Counted from the stretch's first letter, positions 34,373 through 43,240 are shown. The stretch: 64,000 nucleotides of DNA from Sporosarcina sp. FSL K6-3457 (GCF_038007285.1 NZ_JBBOWX010000001.1:3861501-3925500); one strand, 5' to 3'. Notes: generated from the letters alone by a model not told the origin. Program-made: numbers and translations.

Positions 34373-36505
34373 TTAATCAATCTTCATGCTACCAATAGGA
34401 GTAAATGTATCTAATGAGTAATTATTAATTTCCTTCGTAGAGATTGTATACAACTCATCCTTACTATAAATCATACGTTGAATTTGTTTGTCCCATTCCT
34501 CATATTGCTCTCCACGTGTATTCTTCTTCAATAAATCACCTTTCAGCACAATCCCTTTTTCAGGTGTAATCTCGTAGACAAGTGCCCCTGCGCTTTGAAG
34601 CTCAATATAATCTTTTTTGCCGGTTTCATCGTAGACTGAAACTGGGAAACCATATAAATGACGTTGTGAATGCTGGAACAATGCCTTATGGTCATATTGA
34701 ACAGGTGAATACGTTCCTCGTCCACCGATAATTTCTGTATCCTGCTCTTTTGGATTGGCAAAATCGGAAATGTCGAATAGCGAAATCTTCATGCCCATCG
34801 TCAAAATACGTGGTTCACCGCCGTTTGGATTCTTCTCGGCAACTGTTTCATAACCAAATCCAATGAGATGCGTATCATCGAGTGGATGTAAATAATTACT
34901 GAAGCCTGGAATTTTCAGCTCGCCGAGTACTTTTGGCGCAGCAGGATTGGCTACATCAATGACAAACAGTGGATCCGTTTCACGGAATGTCACCATATAC
35001 GCCTTATCCCCTATAAAACGCGCGGAGTAGATGCGCTCGCCCTTCGCCAGTCCTTCAACTGATCCCGTCAGTTTCATATTTTGATTCAATATGAATAGAT
35101 GATTTTTGGACGGATTTTTATCATCCCACATATTTCCTTCTGTCATGACAACGCGGAAATTTCCTTTATACTCATCCATTGAAAACTGATTAAGCAAATG
35201 GCCCTTGAGCTCAGCCGAACTATGGTATGTCACATCCGTTCCTTTCAAGGCAAACTTGAACAGCTCCGTGTTTGCAGTACCTGGATTCCATATCATCATA
35301 TTGGAAGTTGACATATTGTCATAAGAAGTTGCTGTGAGATAGAGATTTTCCTTTGACATATACAGCTGTTCGCTGCTACCTAAATAACCTTTTGTGACGA
35401 CTTTATTTGTAGCTGGCGATGATAGATTGATAGCCGTGATGACAGAATATGACGGCTCCGTCGCACCAGGTAAAATCGCAATATCTTGGTAATCTAGTAG
35501 CTGAGTATCCGCACTTCTTTTAGAATCATACATGCTCGGACGTAACACGTCTCCATCGAAATGATCCATTATCCAAAAATACGGATGAACATTTGTGACG
35601 AAGTACAGCGTATCTCCCGCTTTCCGCGCGCCGTTCAAATAGCCCTCTGCTCCGACTTCACGGATCATCGATGGTTTTTTCGGATTCGAAACATCATACA
35701 ATCGTACCATCGTCATGCTGTTGACGGGCATTAGCCTTTTGCTAGAGGTGGCCTGCTGCTCTTCCCGATAAGGCTCATATTTTTCGCCAAGGACGACTAA
35801 TGTTTTACCATGCAAAAATAATTGTGACGGATAAAATCCCTCTTCCATTTTAATTACTGCAGCTTGTTCGATATTCTTCGGATTGCGGATATCTGTAATG
35901 GACACTTTACCATCACCGACTACTGCGTAAATAAAGTCACCGTCTGTTTTGACAATATCCGCTTCATCGACCCCTTCAACTTGGTTATTTGTTGTCGAAT
36001 GATCAGAGGAACCGCTCGATTTATTCGACGTGGAGTCGGCCATTGCTGATTCCTCTCTAGCCATTTCCAAACTTTCCTTTACAACCGGCTGTTGCATAGC
36101 TTTTGCACGCTCGAAATACGCAACCAACTCTTCGGCAGAGGCAACGGCTGGAAGTTCTTGGCCTACTGTAAACTTGAATGCATGCGCACCGTGCTGCTTG
36201 CTATTGACTTCCCTTGGCTTCACATGCAATGTATAGGAGCCTGGTTCAACGCCATTTACATGAGCCGTCTTTCCTTTGTTGCTGAGCGTAATTGCTGCCG
36301 TCACTTGCTTCCCTTGATCATCAGTGACAAAGAGATCACCTATTTTTACAGTCTCAGAGAAATCCTTGCTCCATCCTTGATTCGCAACTGCGCTAGTCGC
36401 TGCCGTAACTTCCCCTTGATGAATAAAAGCCGTGGAGGCAACTGCACCTACGGTAATAAAAATAGCTGCAATGACGCCAATTGTTGATTTTCTCAAATTG
36501 ACCAA
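34373..36505 (-). CDS. Secreted/membrane-anchored beta-propeller domain protein
   Basis: A 710-residue protein with an N-terminal hydrophobic segment (residues 8-30, STIGVIAAIFITVGAVASTA) that acts as a signal or anchor. A small beta domain follows, then the Beta_propel domain from about residue 165 to the end. The hallmark TNNQVEGVDEADIVKTDG is present, and blades are visible as repeated YDVSNPKKP, ITAINLSSP, VIDVANPAAP and LFDISDFANP segments. The family is found in Bacillales and Archaea and its function is unknown; extracellular binding of a protein or ligand is likely. The ATG follows GAAAGGGTTGG. It is a single gene with its own terminator. Confidence 0.88.
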   Translation of the reverse strand: MVNLRKSTIGVIAAIFITVGAVASTAFIHQGEVTAATSAVANQGWSKDFSETVKIGDLFVTDDQGKQVTAAITLSNKGKTAHVNGVEPGSYTLHVKPREVNSKQHGAHAFKFTVGQELPAVASAEELVAYFERAKAMQQPVVKESLEMAREESAMADSTSNKSSGSSDHSTTNNQVEGVDEADIVKTDGDFIYAVVGDGKVSITDIRNPKNIEQAAVIKMEEGFYPSQLFLHGKTLVVLGEKYEPYREEQQATSSKRLMPVNSMTMVRLYDVSNPKKPSMIREVGAEGYLNGARKAGDTLYFVTNVHPYFWIMDHFDGDVLRPSMYDSKRSADTQLLDYQDIAILPGATEPSYSVITAINLSSPATNKVVTKGYLGSSEQLYMSKENLYLTATSYDNMSTSNMMIWNPGTANTELFKFALKGTDVTYHSSAELKGHLLNQFSMDEYKGNFRVVMTEGNMWDDKNPSKNHLFILNQNMKLTGSVEGLAKGERIYSARFIGDKAYMVTFRETDPLFVIDVANPAAPKVLGELKIPGFSNYLHPLDDTHLIGFGYETVAEKNPNGGEPRILTMGMKISLFDISDFANPKEQDTEIIGGRGTYSPVQYDHKALFQHSQRHLYGFPVSVYDETGKKDYIELQSAGALVYEITPEKGIVLKGDLLKKNTRGEQYEEWDKQIQRMIYSKDELYTISTKEINNYSLDTFTPIGSMKID

Positions 36506-36631
36506 CCCTTTCCTTTTTCGTGTGTTACCACATTAGACTGTGCTGGAGTGATTTGGTTACACGAAATAAGAATTTTTTTTGAAAGGTTGGATTTACTTGC
36601 AACGGTACTAAGCAACACTTTGAAAAAACTA

Positions 36632-36677
36632 AGAAAAAAAGCCTCTAACAACATGAAATCCATGCTGTTAGAGGCTT
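36632..36677 (-). terminator. Terminator of the YhgE/Pip gene
   Basis: AAGCCTCTAACA pairs with TGTTAGAGGCTT, with an inner CATG/CATG pairing. On the minus strand it is followed by TTTTTTTC. Confidence 0.92.
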
Positions 36678-36683
36678 CCTATT

Positions 36684-38885
36684 TTAAGCTTCTACTGTTT
36701 CCTTCGAATATCTTCTCGTATACAATAGCGCAAAATAACCGAATGTAATCGCTAAACACGCCACCATGAATCCAACGAGAATCCCGTTGTTCATCCAAAC
36801 GAATGACAAATCCCCTGTGGAAATAGTGCCTTTGAACGCTTGGACAGAATAGGTCATCGGCAATACTGTGTTGAAGATTTGCAAGGGTGCTGGAATCAAT
36901 TCAAGTGGGAATGTCCCTGCGCTCGTCGTTAATTGCAAAATAAGCATGATGATCGCGACGAAACGTCCTGCATCTCCTAAAATGGATACGCATATTTGAA
37001 CAATCGCGATGAATGTGTAGCTTGTGATAATCGCTGTGAGTACAAACAGCGGCGTGTTGATGGTTTCCATTCCAAGTGCGAATTTCACAACGCCTACTGC
37101 GATAAGCGCCTGCAATAAACCTACAATCGCTAGCACAGATACTTTACTTGCGAACCATTTGAATGCACCTGTTGGTTTGATAGCTGGCTCGACAAGTGGG
37201 AAGACGATGGACAGCAGTAATGCACCAATGAATAATCCCATCGACAAGAAGTACGGTGCGAAGCCTGTACCATAGTTCGGCACAAGGTTAATGCCATCTT
37301 TTTCGACATCAACTGGTGAACCTACCATACCATACGTTTTGTCTGTCGGATTCACTTCACTGGCGGTTTCATTCGCTTCTGCTAGTTTCTCTTGCAATGT
37401 CACTGTTCCTTCATCCAACTCCACTAAACCGTCGGCCAATGTGACTGAGCCTTCTGCAAGCTCTTGTGATTTCGATGCGAGCGTATCTGTTCCTTCTTTC
37501 AACGTCCCTGTTCCTTCTGTCAATGTAACAAGACCAGTCGCTAAATCGGACGAGCCTTGTTGCGCCGTCGCTACACCTTCTGCTAATTGCGCTACGCCAG
37601 ATGCTAGGTCCCCATTTCCTGCCGATAGAGCATTTGCTCCTTCAAGAAGTTGTGGAGAAGAACCTTTCAATTTATCGAGTCCTGCAAGTGCCTCGCTATG
37701 CGCACCAGACAGTTGACCTGCAGCTCCGTTTAGTTCCGTAGTTCCTTGTGATAATGCCGCAGTACCAGCGGCTAATTCTTGCATACCGCCCGCCAGTTGA
37801 GCGCTACCTTGCGTTAATTGACCGAGTGCTTCCCCAATTGCTGTTTGTTGTTCAGCTGGAAGTTCTGCCAAAATAGGATCGAGCTGTGTAGACAATCCTT
37901 CCAGACCCGTCGCCACATTAGCCGCCGCTCCTGTTAATTGACCTGCAGCCCCGTTAAGCTGCTGTGATTTTTCATTCAACGTGCTAGCAGCCGTGTTAAA
38001 CTCTTGCTCTTTCTGACCAATTTGTCCGTAACTTGCTGCCAATTGGTCAACACCTGCTGTATAATTTGTCAGGCCGTCTTTCAATCCATCAGCCCCAGCT
38101 GATGCTTTTTGTGCTCCTGTGAGAAGTTCTTTTGCTCCCTGCGATAAAGTGCCGAGCCCCGCGTTCAACTCACCCGCACCTACAGCAGCTCGACTCACTC
38201 CTTCACCGATTTTAGTGGACCCATCTGCTAATGTAATCGTGCTACTCGCCAGTGTTTCAAGATAACCTTTTAATTCTGTAGCCCCATCAACCAATTTTGT
38301 GGCTCCATCATGCAATTCACCCGCACCATCTGCCGCGTCTCCAAAACCATCCCCCAATTCCATAATGGAATCAAACAGTTTTTCTGCATATGTTGAAGCA
38401 ACTTTCTCGTTCACTTCCGCCCGAATTCGATCCATTGCCGTCTCACCAATTTGCCCAGATAAGAAGTTGAAGCCTTCATTTGGTTTATAAATCATCGTTA
38501 GCTTCTCTGGTTCATCATCCAACAATGTCGTCGCATGCTCCGAAAAGTTTTCCGGGATTTCAATGACTACGTAATAGTCTTGATTTTTAAGCCCTTTTTC
38601 CGCATCTACTTTCGAAACTCTTTGGAAATCAAACTGCTTACCGTCGATTAATTTATCGGTCAACTCCCGCCCTAAGGCCAGTTGTTCACCATCCATTTCC
38701 GCCCCTCTATCCAAATCGACAATTGCAACAGGCAAATCATCCATATTGGCATAGGGATTCCAAAACGCCCAGAGAAACATTCCCGCATATAAAACCGGGA
38801 TAAACAGAATAGCAATCATTGGTACAATCATTTTTCTAGTGCGTAGCAGTTGTTTCCACTCCGCCCAAGTCATCGTTTTCTTCAT
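36684..38885 (-). CDS. YhgE/Pip family membrane protein (ABC-2-like)
   Basis: A 733-residue protein. One transmembrane helix lies near residues 20-40, followed by a YhgE/Pip N-terminal domain (NPYANMDDLPVAIVDLDRGAEMDG). Residues 180-500 are a long repetitive helical stalk built of LxxGAxxLxxG units. Five or six C-terminal helices form an ABC-2-type membrane part. Homologues include Pip phage receptors, YhgE, and components of ESX/type VII-linked systems; the molecular role is unclear. ATG 38885 (MKKTMTWAEWK) follows GGAGGA by nine bases; the ATG at 38894 overlaps it. The upstream 23-bp operator matches that of the TetR gene, so the TetR protein probably represses it. Confidence 0.88.
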   Translation of the reverse strand: MKKTMTWAEWKQLLRTRKMIVPMIAILFIPVLYAGMFLWAFWNPYANMDDLPVAIVDLDRGAEMDGEQLALGRELTDKLIDGKQFDFQRVSKVDAEKGLKNQDYYVVIEIPENFSEHATTLLDDEPEKLTMIYKPNEGFNFLSGQIGETAMDRIRAEVNEKVASTYAEKLFDSIMELGDGFGDAADGAGELHDGATKLVDGATELKGYLETLASSTITLADGSTKIGEGVSRAAVGAGELNAGLGTLSQGAKELLTGAQKASAGADGLKDGLTNYTAGVDQLAASYGQIGQKEQEFNTAASTLNEKSQQLNGAAGQLTGAAANVATGLEGLSTQLDPILAELPAEQQTAIGEALGQLTQGSAQLAGGMQELAAGTAALSQGTTELNGAAGQLSGAHSEALAGLDKLKGSSPQLLEGANALSAGNGDLASGVAQLAEGVATAQQGSSDLATGLVTLTEGTGTLKEGTDTLASKSQELAEGSVTLADGLVELDEGTVTLQEKLAEANETASEVNPTDKTYGMVGSPVDVEKDGINLVPNYGTGFAPYFLSMGLFIGALLLSIVFPLVEPAIKPTGAFKWFASKVSVLAIVGLLQALIAVGVVKFALGMETINTPLFVLTAIITSYTFIAIVQICVSILGDAGRFVAIIMLILQLTTSAGTFPLELIPAPLQIFNTVLPMTYSVQAFKGTISTGDLSFVWMNNGILVGFMVACLAITFGYFALLYTRRYSKETVEA

Positions 38886-38909
38886 TATGCACATTCCTCC
38901 AGAACTAAT

Positions 38910-38932
38910 TGACCATTTTCCTCATTTGGTCA
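38910..38932. promoter_or_regulatory. TetR operator upstream of the YhgE/Pip gene
   Basis: TGACC and GGTCA arms are separated by 13 bases (23 bp in all), 25 bases before the start codon. The same arms and spacing occur at 39557-39579 in front of the TetR gene. Confidence 0.65.
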
Positions 38933-38940
38933 TTTTTAAA

Positions 38941-38970
38941 TAAAAAAACAAGTCTCAGACTAAGAGACTT
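38941..38970 (-). terminator. Terminator of the TetR gene
   Basis: AAGTCTC pairs with GAGACTT around TTAGTCT, followed on the minus strand by GTTTTTTTA. It shows the YhgE gene is not simply read from the TetR promoter. Confidence 0.85.
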
Positions 38971-39524
38971 TTGAATATTGTCCCACTCAGCAACGCAACA
39001 ATGCGCTGTTCTTCAAGCTCCGTATCATGGGTTTTCCCCCAGTCAGCCACAAGCGCCATATACGCTTTGAATAATAAATAAGCGACAAGCTCGCTGTCAC
39101 AAGGCTTCAATTCACCCTTAGCAACTGCTTTTTCAATCTTCGTTTTTATATAAGAAACAATTTCTTTTTCGATTGTTTCCAACACTTCAATGACTGCCGG
39201 TGTCCGAAGTTCTTTCTCTTCATCAACAAGCATGGCATACAATAAATGCGTTTCACGGAATTTGAGCATCCGCATTAACCTAGCATGTGCATTTTGTTCA
39301 AAAGGTGCACCTTCAACAGCAACCGAATCTGCTTCTGCGCGCATCTCCTGGATCATTTTCACAACAATCGCATTGAATAACTCTTCCTTGTTGGCAAAAA
39401 ACGTGTAGATGGTTCCTTTTCCGACATTTGCAATTTTAGCGACTTGATCCATCGTTGTCGCCTTGTAGCCGAAAAGCGAAAATGACTTTGCTGCCGCCTC
39501 TAAAATTTCCTGCCTGCGATCCAT
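38955..39524 (-). CDS. TetR family repressor next to YhgE/Pip
   Basis: A 189-residue TetR regulator. The N-terminal HTH is at residues 3-50 (RQEILEAAAKSFSLFGYKATTMDQVAKIANVGKGTIYTFFANKEELF). The rest is helical ligand-binding sequence with no specific signature. It is transcribed toward the YhgE/Pip gene and separated from it by a terminator. The shared 23-bp operators suggest it controls both itself and that gene. GAGGTGG precedes the ATG. Such pairs often respond to toxic amphiphiles (inference). Confidence 0.9.
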   Translation of the reverse strand: MDRRQEILEAAAKSFSLFGYKATTMDQVAKIANVGKGTIYTFFANKEELFNAIVVKMIQEMRAEADSVAVEGAPFEQNAHARLMRMLKFRETHLLYAMLVDEEKELRTPAVIEVLETIEKEIVSYIKTKIEKAVAKGELKPCDSELVAYLLFKAYMALVADWGKTHDTELEEQRIVALLSGTIFKSLLV

Positions 39525-39556
39525 TTCTCCACCTCACTTTGAATGGATTAGATAAC

Positions 39557-39579
39557 TGACCGAAATACCATTACGGTCA
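39557..39579. promoter_or_regulatory. TetR operator upstream of its own gene
   Basis: TGACC and CGGTCA arms (23 bp, 13-base centre) lie just after a TATAAT box at 39592-39587 on the minus strand, over the likely transcription start. It matches 38910-38932. Confidence 0.65.
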
Positions 39580-39862
39580 TTCAGTCATTATATTACATGG
39601 GGCGGAGGAATTATGCAAGGTTTTTATTTTGAATGTTTGAATGCTATTCTACTACTATCGGATATCACGTCTACTGATTAACCATTTACTTGCATAAATC
39701 TTTGATAAGCAAACACTTGAAAACCACCTTATTTAAGTGAAAAATGCAGTTGCTTAAAAGTAAGGAATAGATGACTTTTTATAAAGAGCATTAGTGCGCG
39801 ACCAGATATCCATGTATAAAAAGTTGAACTACATACGTATACTACAACAGTCGCTTGCGAAC

Positions 39863-39932
39863 TGGATAAGGTGGCATCCAGTACCCCACGGGGGGGTCTG
39901 ATAAATACCTTGTTTACCTCAAATAGGCCACC
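39863..39932 (+). ncRNA. Structured RNA, copy 1, with predicted pseudoknot
   Basis: A roughly 70-nt element repeated at 40013-40082 with over 80 percent identity. TGGAT (39863) pairs with ATCCA (39876). The 8-base loop holds GGTGGC (39870-39875), which can pair with GCCACC (39927-39932) to give a pseudoknot. ACCCC and GGGGT form an inner hairpin near 39883-39897. A further small stem, CAGTCGC with GCGAACTG, lies just 5' of it. No strong promoter is seen directly upstream. I do not recognise it as a known riboswitch class. Confidence 0.6.
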
Positions 39933-39950
39933 ATCTATCGTTCAAACTAA

Positions 39951-39979
39951 TTGACAACCTATCTATTCACTTTTATACT
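39951..39979 (+). promoter_or_regulatory. Consensus sigma-A promoter before RNA copy 2
   Basis: TTGACA (39951-39956), a 17-base spacer and TATACT (39974-39979) make the best sigma-A match in the window. Transcription should begin near 39986 and produce the second RNA copy. Confidence 0.8.
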
Positions 39980-39985
39980 TAGAGT

Positions 39986-40130
39986 GTAGAGTAATGGTCT
40001 TCTTATAAGAGTTGGATACAGTGGCATCCAATACCCCTCGGGGGGGTCTCATAAATACCTTGTTTACCTCAAATGAGCCACTTCTAAAGTAATCTTCCAC
40101 CCTGATGCCCACACATCAGGTTTTTTTATT
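39986..40130 (+). ncRNA. Structured RNA, copy 2 (candidate RNA antitoxin or leader)
   Basis: The predicted transcript begins after a consensus promoter and ends at a terminator. It contains TGGAT (40013) with ATCCA (40026), the loop AGTGGC (40020-40025) pairing with GCCACT (40077-40082), and ACCCC-TCGG-GGGGT. Compared with copy 1, the outer pair G-C has become A-T (a compensatory change), and CTCAT/ATGAG (40048-40052 with 40073-40077) pairs fully. The next gene is a PBECR4-like protein. The layout resembles a type III antitoxin RNA; a regulatory leader is the alternative. Confidence 0.62.
40101..40130 (+). terminator. Strong terminator between RNA and PBECR4-like gene
   Basis: CCTGATG pairs with CATCAGG around CCCACA, followed by TTTTTTTATT. 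It lies 23 bases before the start codon, so only read-through reaches the gene, as in type III toxin-antitoxin loci. Confidence 0.9.
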
Positions 40131-40152
40131 TATGGTAAGGAGAATTAGAAAA

Positions 40153-40836
40153 ATGATAAATTTATCGGATATCCTTAGCTTGCAACATAGGCCTAACTTT
40201 GCAGATATTGATTTAAAAACCTTAAGTGAACTCTACTATCAAGAACTATATCCCCATACATATGAATTTACTTTATCTTCAGGTGAAAAAATTCTCCTCA
40301 AGTTTGATTTAGATAAATTTTGTCATCTTCTCGGAGTTGAAAAATCTATTAAACATAAAATTCATTTCGCAAAGGATCGTAAAGCTTTCAGGGGAATACG
40401 AGGATGGAACAGCATTGTAGATAGCACTATTACTAAAGCAAGTATACGCGCTATAAACGGTGACTTGAAGAAAATGAAGGATAAGATGCTACATTTTTAT
40501 TACCTACCAAGACTTTTAGATAACGGTTCATTGGTTATTAAATACGTACCGAATACTCAAAGTACTATCAAAAGTGCATATATCTTATATGATATTAGCC
40601 AGGCAGATAATGTTTTTGTTCAAATTGGTATACAACCTGAAAAACATGGACAGTGGTACTTTCCAGAAACTTTTCTAATAAACCGAATTACAGCTACCAA
40701 TCCAACAAATAAACAAGCAGAACCTCCTAGCACTGTTATCAAAATTATGAATAGATTGAAATACGAGCGATTTAAACCTAGGAAACAACTACATACAATA
40801 CCTAATCGCTTTAGAAGAAAGTCTAGATTAGTTTAG
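40153..40836 (+). CDS. PBECR4-like (BECR-fold RNase-like) protein, candidate toxin
   Basis: A 227-residue basic protein without signal or membrane segments. The pattern YEFTLSSGEKILLKFDLDKFCHLLGVEK, later KMLHFYYLPRLLDNG, then SAYILYDI and WYFPETFLI resembles PBECR4 domains (phage-Barnase-EndoU-colicin-RelE-like nucleases). The C-terminal 40 residues are very basic (RLKYERFKPRKQLHTIPNRFRRKSRL). ATG 40153 has AAGGAG ten bases upstream; the frame from 40105 lies in the terminator. The coding sequence is distinctly AT-rich compared with its neighbours, which suggests horizontal transfer. The terminator before it and the structured RNA suggest an RNA-controlled toxin. The nuclease assignment rests on recognised motifs, not a search. 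Confidence 0.68.
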   Translation: MINLSDILSLQHRPNFADIDLKTLSELYYQELYPHTYEFTLSSGEKILLKFDLDKFCHLLGVEKSIKHKIHFAKDRKAFRGIRGWNSIVDSTITKASIRAINGDLKKMKDKMLHFYYLPRLLDNGSLVIKYVPNTQSTIKSAYILYDISQADNVFVQIGIQPEKHGQWYFPETFLINRITATNPTNKQAEPPSTVIKIMNRLKYERFKPRKQLHTIPNRFRRKSRLV

Positions 40837-40888
40837 TCCCAATCATTCTAAAAAAACTATAAAATAAATCAAATTATATTGACTAAAA

Positions 40889-40938
40889 GAAAAAAGGTGA
40901 AGCACCAGTAAGCCTAAAATAGCACCTCACCTTTTTTC
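40889..40938 (+). terminator. Terminator of the PBECR4-like gene
   Basis: AAAAGGTG pairs with CACCTTTT, with a long loop that has minor inner pairing; it ends in TTTTTTC. The stretch from there to 41086 holds no gene. Confidence 0.75.
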
Positions 40939-41086
40939 TTTATTCAAAACACGACTTCCACTGTGCTGTTCTGTCACGATTATTTTTCCTATAAGACCAA
41001 CATCACTTCTATGACTCACCATATCGAGTTTTTTTCTTTTACAAAAATGCCCAGCAAGGAATCTCTCCCCCGCCAGGCACCCTATA

Positions 41087-42949
41087 TTATTCTACTTCAC
41101 TCATCCACTGCTCATAATAAGATGCTAATTGCTCTTTCAAGCTAGCCACTTCCGCTATTAGCAATTCATACTTCTCCCAATCCATTTCACATTCCATATC
41201 TTTTTCTGATGAAGTGATGGCAAGTTCAAGCCTCGCAATTTCTTCTTCCACATTAACAGCCTTCATTTCTTTCGCAGGTTTCGCCACTTCCACCACAGGT
41301 GCCACTTCTTCAACTATCTGCCGACTTTGAAGCTCCTGCCATTTGTCACGTGCCCAGTTATATGGCCCATCAAACATCGTAATGGCACCGTCTTCCAACC
41401 AGGCTGTACGTGTGAATAATTTATTCAAAAAGTAACGATCATGTGAAACCGCAATGATTGTACCTGTGAAATCCTCCAACGCTTCTTCGAGCACCTCGCA
41501 TGATTCAATATCCAGATGGTTCGTCGGTTCATCCAACACAAGACAATTGATATCTTGATGCATGAGCTGGGCCAAACGAAGCCGCATCCGCTCGCCACCA
41601 CTTAAATCACCAATGCGCTTGAACACGTCTGGTCCGTAAAACATGAATTTTGCTAACAGATGACGCGACTCACCTTCCGCCACTTGAACATCAGCCCGAA
41701 AAACATCAATCAGACGGGCCTTGGGATCAGCAATTTCGAAATGCTGCGATAAGAATCCTACCTTCACATTGCTCCCCAATTTGCTGAATCCACTATCCAC
41801 CGATAATTCTCCTAATAAAATCTTCAAGATCGTCGATTTCCCACTACCATTGCTGCCAACAATCGCCGTCCGATCCTTCCAGTACACATAAAAATCTGCT
41901 TCCCTCAGCAATGGCTGTTGTCCGAATGATTTCGTAATCCCTTCCATGACAACCACTTCCTTGCCACTGCGCGGTGCAGCTTCAAATGATAACGCCATTT
42001 TCTTCGGATCAATCAACGGTTTTCGTACCTTTTCCATCCGCTCCAAAGCCCGTTCCATATTGCGCGCTCGTCGGTGCAATGCCGCATTCGGTGGATTCGC
42101 CTCATTCGCCCATAGACGCAGCCGCTTAATGGCTTCTCTCATCTTCTTAATCTTCTTTTGCTGTTCTTCATAGTCTTGAAATTCTCGCATCAGTCGCTGT
42201 TCTTTTTCGTGGATAAAGGAAGAATAATTTCCGTAATAAAGATGGAGCTCTCCCTCTTCCAGATCCGCAACCTTTGTCACAACACAGTCTAAAAAGTAAC
42301 GGTCATGTGAAACAATGACGACTGTTCCCTGATACTCTGTTAAATAACCCTCTAACCACTCCACTGCAAATAAATCCAAGTGATTCGTCGGTTCATCCAA
42401 TAACAGTAAATCGGGCTTCGTCAATAACAGCTTGCCGAGCATAATCTTCGTTTGTTCGCCGCCACTTAATTGTGAGAAAGAGCGTCCGACAAATGCTTGT
42501 AATTGCAAGCCATTAATGACCTTATCAATTTCTGAATCGATGGCATAGCCGTCACGACGAGCAAACTCTTCCTGCAAATCACCGTAGAGTTGAAGTAACT
42601 TTTCCATGTCATTCTGTTGAGGATCGGCAAGCTCAACTTCCATCTGAGCCATCTTCACCTGCATAGCCTTTAGCTCTTCAAATGCACTATTTAGTACGTC
42701 GTGTCCAGTAATTTCTTTATCAAATGAAGGGATTTGCGCTAAATAGCCGATTTTCGTCCCCTTTTTAAAATGTAATGCACCGCTATCCGGTCGCTCCACT
42801 CCTGCAATGAGCTTAAATAATGTTGTTTTCCCGCTACCATTGCGTCCAACAACCCCTAATTTATCTCCTGTTTTTATGTCCAATGAAAGATTTTCAAATA
42901 TCAAATTGCCACCAAGCATTTTGCTTAGTTGTTGTATTGTACAGATCAT
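41087..42949 (-). CDS. ABC-F family ATPase (ribosome-associated)
   Basis: A 620-residue soluble protein with two ABC domains. The first Walker A is GRNGSGKTT with signature LSGGEQTKIMLG and Walker B LLLLDEPTNHLD. The second is GSNGSGKST with LSGGERMRLRLA and LVLDEPTNHLD. An ABC_tran_Xtn linker rich in charged residues lies between (YEEQQKKIKKMREAIKRLR). There is no membrane part. Such proteins act at the ribosomal E site, relieving stalls or protecting against antibiotics. The coiled-coil-like C-terminal 90 residues resemble YdiF-type members. Start ATG 42949 has AGGGGAAGCGG before it; the longer frame to 42991 is not supported. Whether it gives resistance is unknown. Confidence 0.88.
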   Translation of the reverse strand: MICTIQQLSKMLGGNLIFENLSLDIKTGDKLGVVGRNGSGKTTLFKLIAGVERPDSGALHFKKGTKIGYLAQIPSFDKEITGHDVLNSAFEELKAMQVKMAQMEVELADPQQNDMEKLLQLYGDLQEEFARRDGYAIDSEIDKVINGLQLQAFVGRSFSQLSGGEQTKIMLGKLLLTKPDLLLLDEPTNHLDLFAVEWLEGYLTEYQGTVVIVSHDRYFLDCVVTKVADLEEGELHLYYGNYSSFIHEKEQRLMREFQDYEEQQKKIKKMREAIKRLRLWANEANPPNAALHRRARNMERALERMEKVRKPLIDPKKMALSFEAAPRSGKEVVVMEGITKSFGQQPLLREADFYVYWKDRTAIVGSNGSGKSTILKILLGELSVDSGFSKLGSNVKVGFLSQHFEIADPKARLIDVFRADVQVAEGESRHLLAKFMFYGPDVFKRIGDLSGGERMRLRLAQLMHQDINCLVLDEPTNHLDIESCEVLEEALEDFTGTIIAVSHDRYFLNKLFTRTAWLEDGAITMFDGPYNWARDKWQELQSRQIVEEVAPVVEVAKPAKEMKAVNVEEEIARLELAITSSEKDMECEMDWEKYELLIAEVASLKEQLASYYEQWMSEVE

Positions 42950-43000
42950 ATTTTCCGCTTCCCCTCGTTCTGTGGTCACAGCTGGAAGCACTTACGAAAA

Positions 43001-43175
43001 GCGCAAGGCGCCTGAAAAAGGAACGCAATCTAAGTACGCCACATCCTGTGGCAACAACTGCATGACCTACATCCTGTAGGCCCGCGACAGGCATAAGGCA
43101 GATTGACGAAGAGGCGGTTTTTGCCTCGCAGCCAAGATGACTTATGACCCGAGCATCTGGCGCCTGGATCCTAGA
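43001..43175. repeat. Dispersed hairpin repeat element, copy 2
   Basis: It contains GCCAC-ATCCT-GTGGC (43038-43052) and CCTAC-ATCCT-GTAGG (43066-43080), separated by AACAACTGCATGA. The same two hairpins occur at 12063-12132 with compensating stem changes. CATAAG (43092) pairs with CTTATG (43141), enclosing GAGGC/GCCTC (43111-43127). GGCGCCTG motifs flank both ends (43010 and 43159), giving a boxed, mobile-element-like look. No transposase is present. Confidence 0.7.
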
Positions 43176-43181
43176 CAATGC

Positions 43182-43205
43182 AAAAAAGACCGCTTTTCAG
43201 CGACC
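43182..43205 (-). terminator. Terminator of the 45-residue gene
   Basis: On the minus strand GGTCGCT pairs with AGCGGTC (two G-U pairs) around GAAA, followed by TTTTTTG. It pairs well only in this direction. Confidence 0.75.
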
Positions 43206-43240
43206 TTTTCCCCTTAAAAATGTATCGTAAGGAATAAATG

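Noticed and set aside
39863..40082. Known riboswitch (preQ1, SAM, T-box or c-di-GMP type) for the duplicated RNA
   Set aside because: None of the conserved core sequences of those classes is present, and copy 1 is followed by a promoter, not a gene. I keep an unknown regulatory leader as an alternative.
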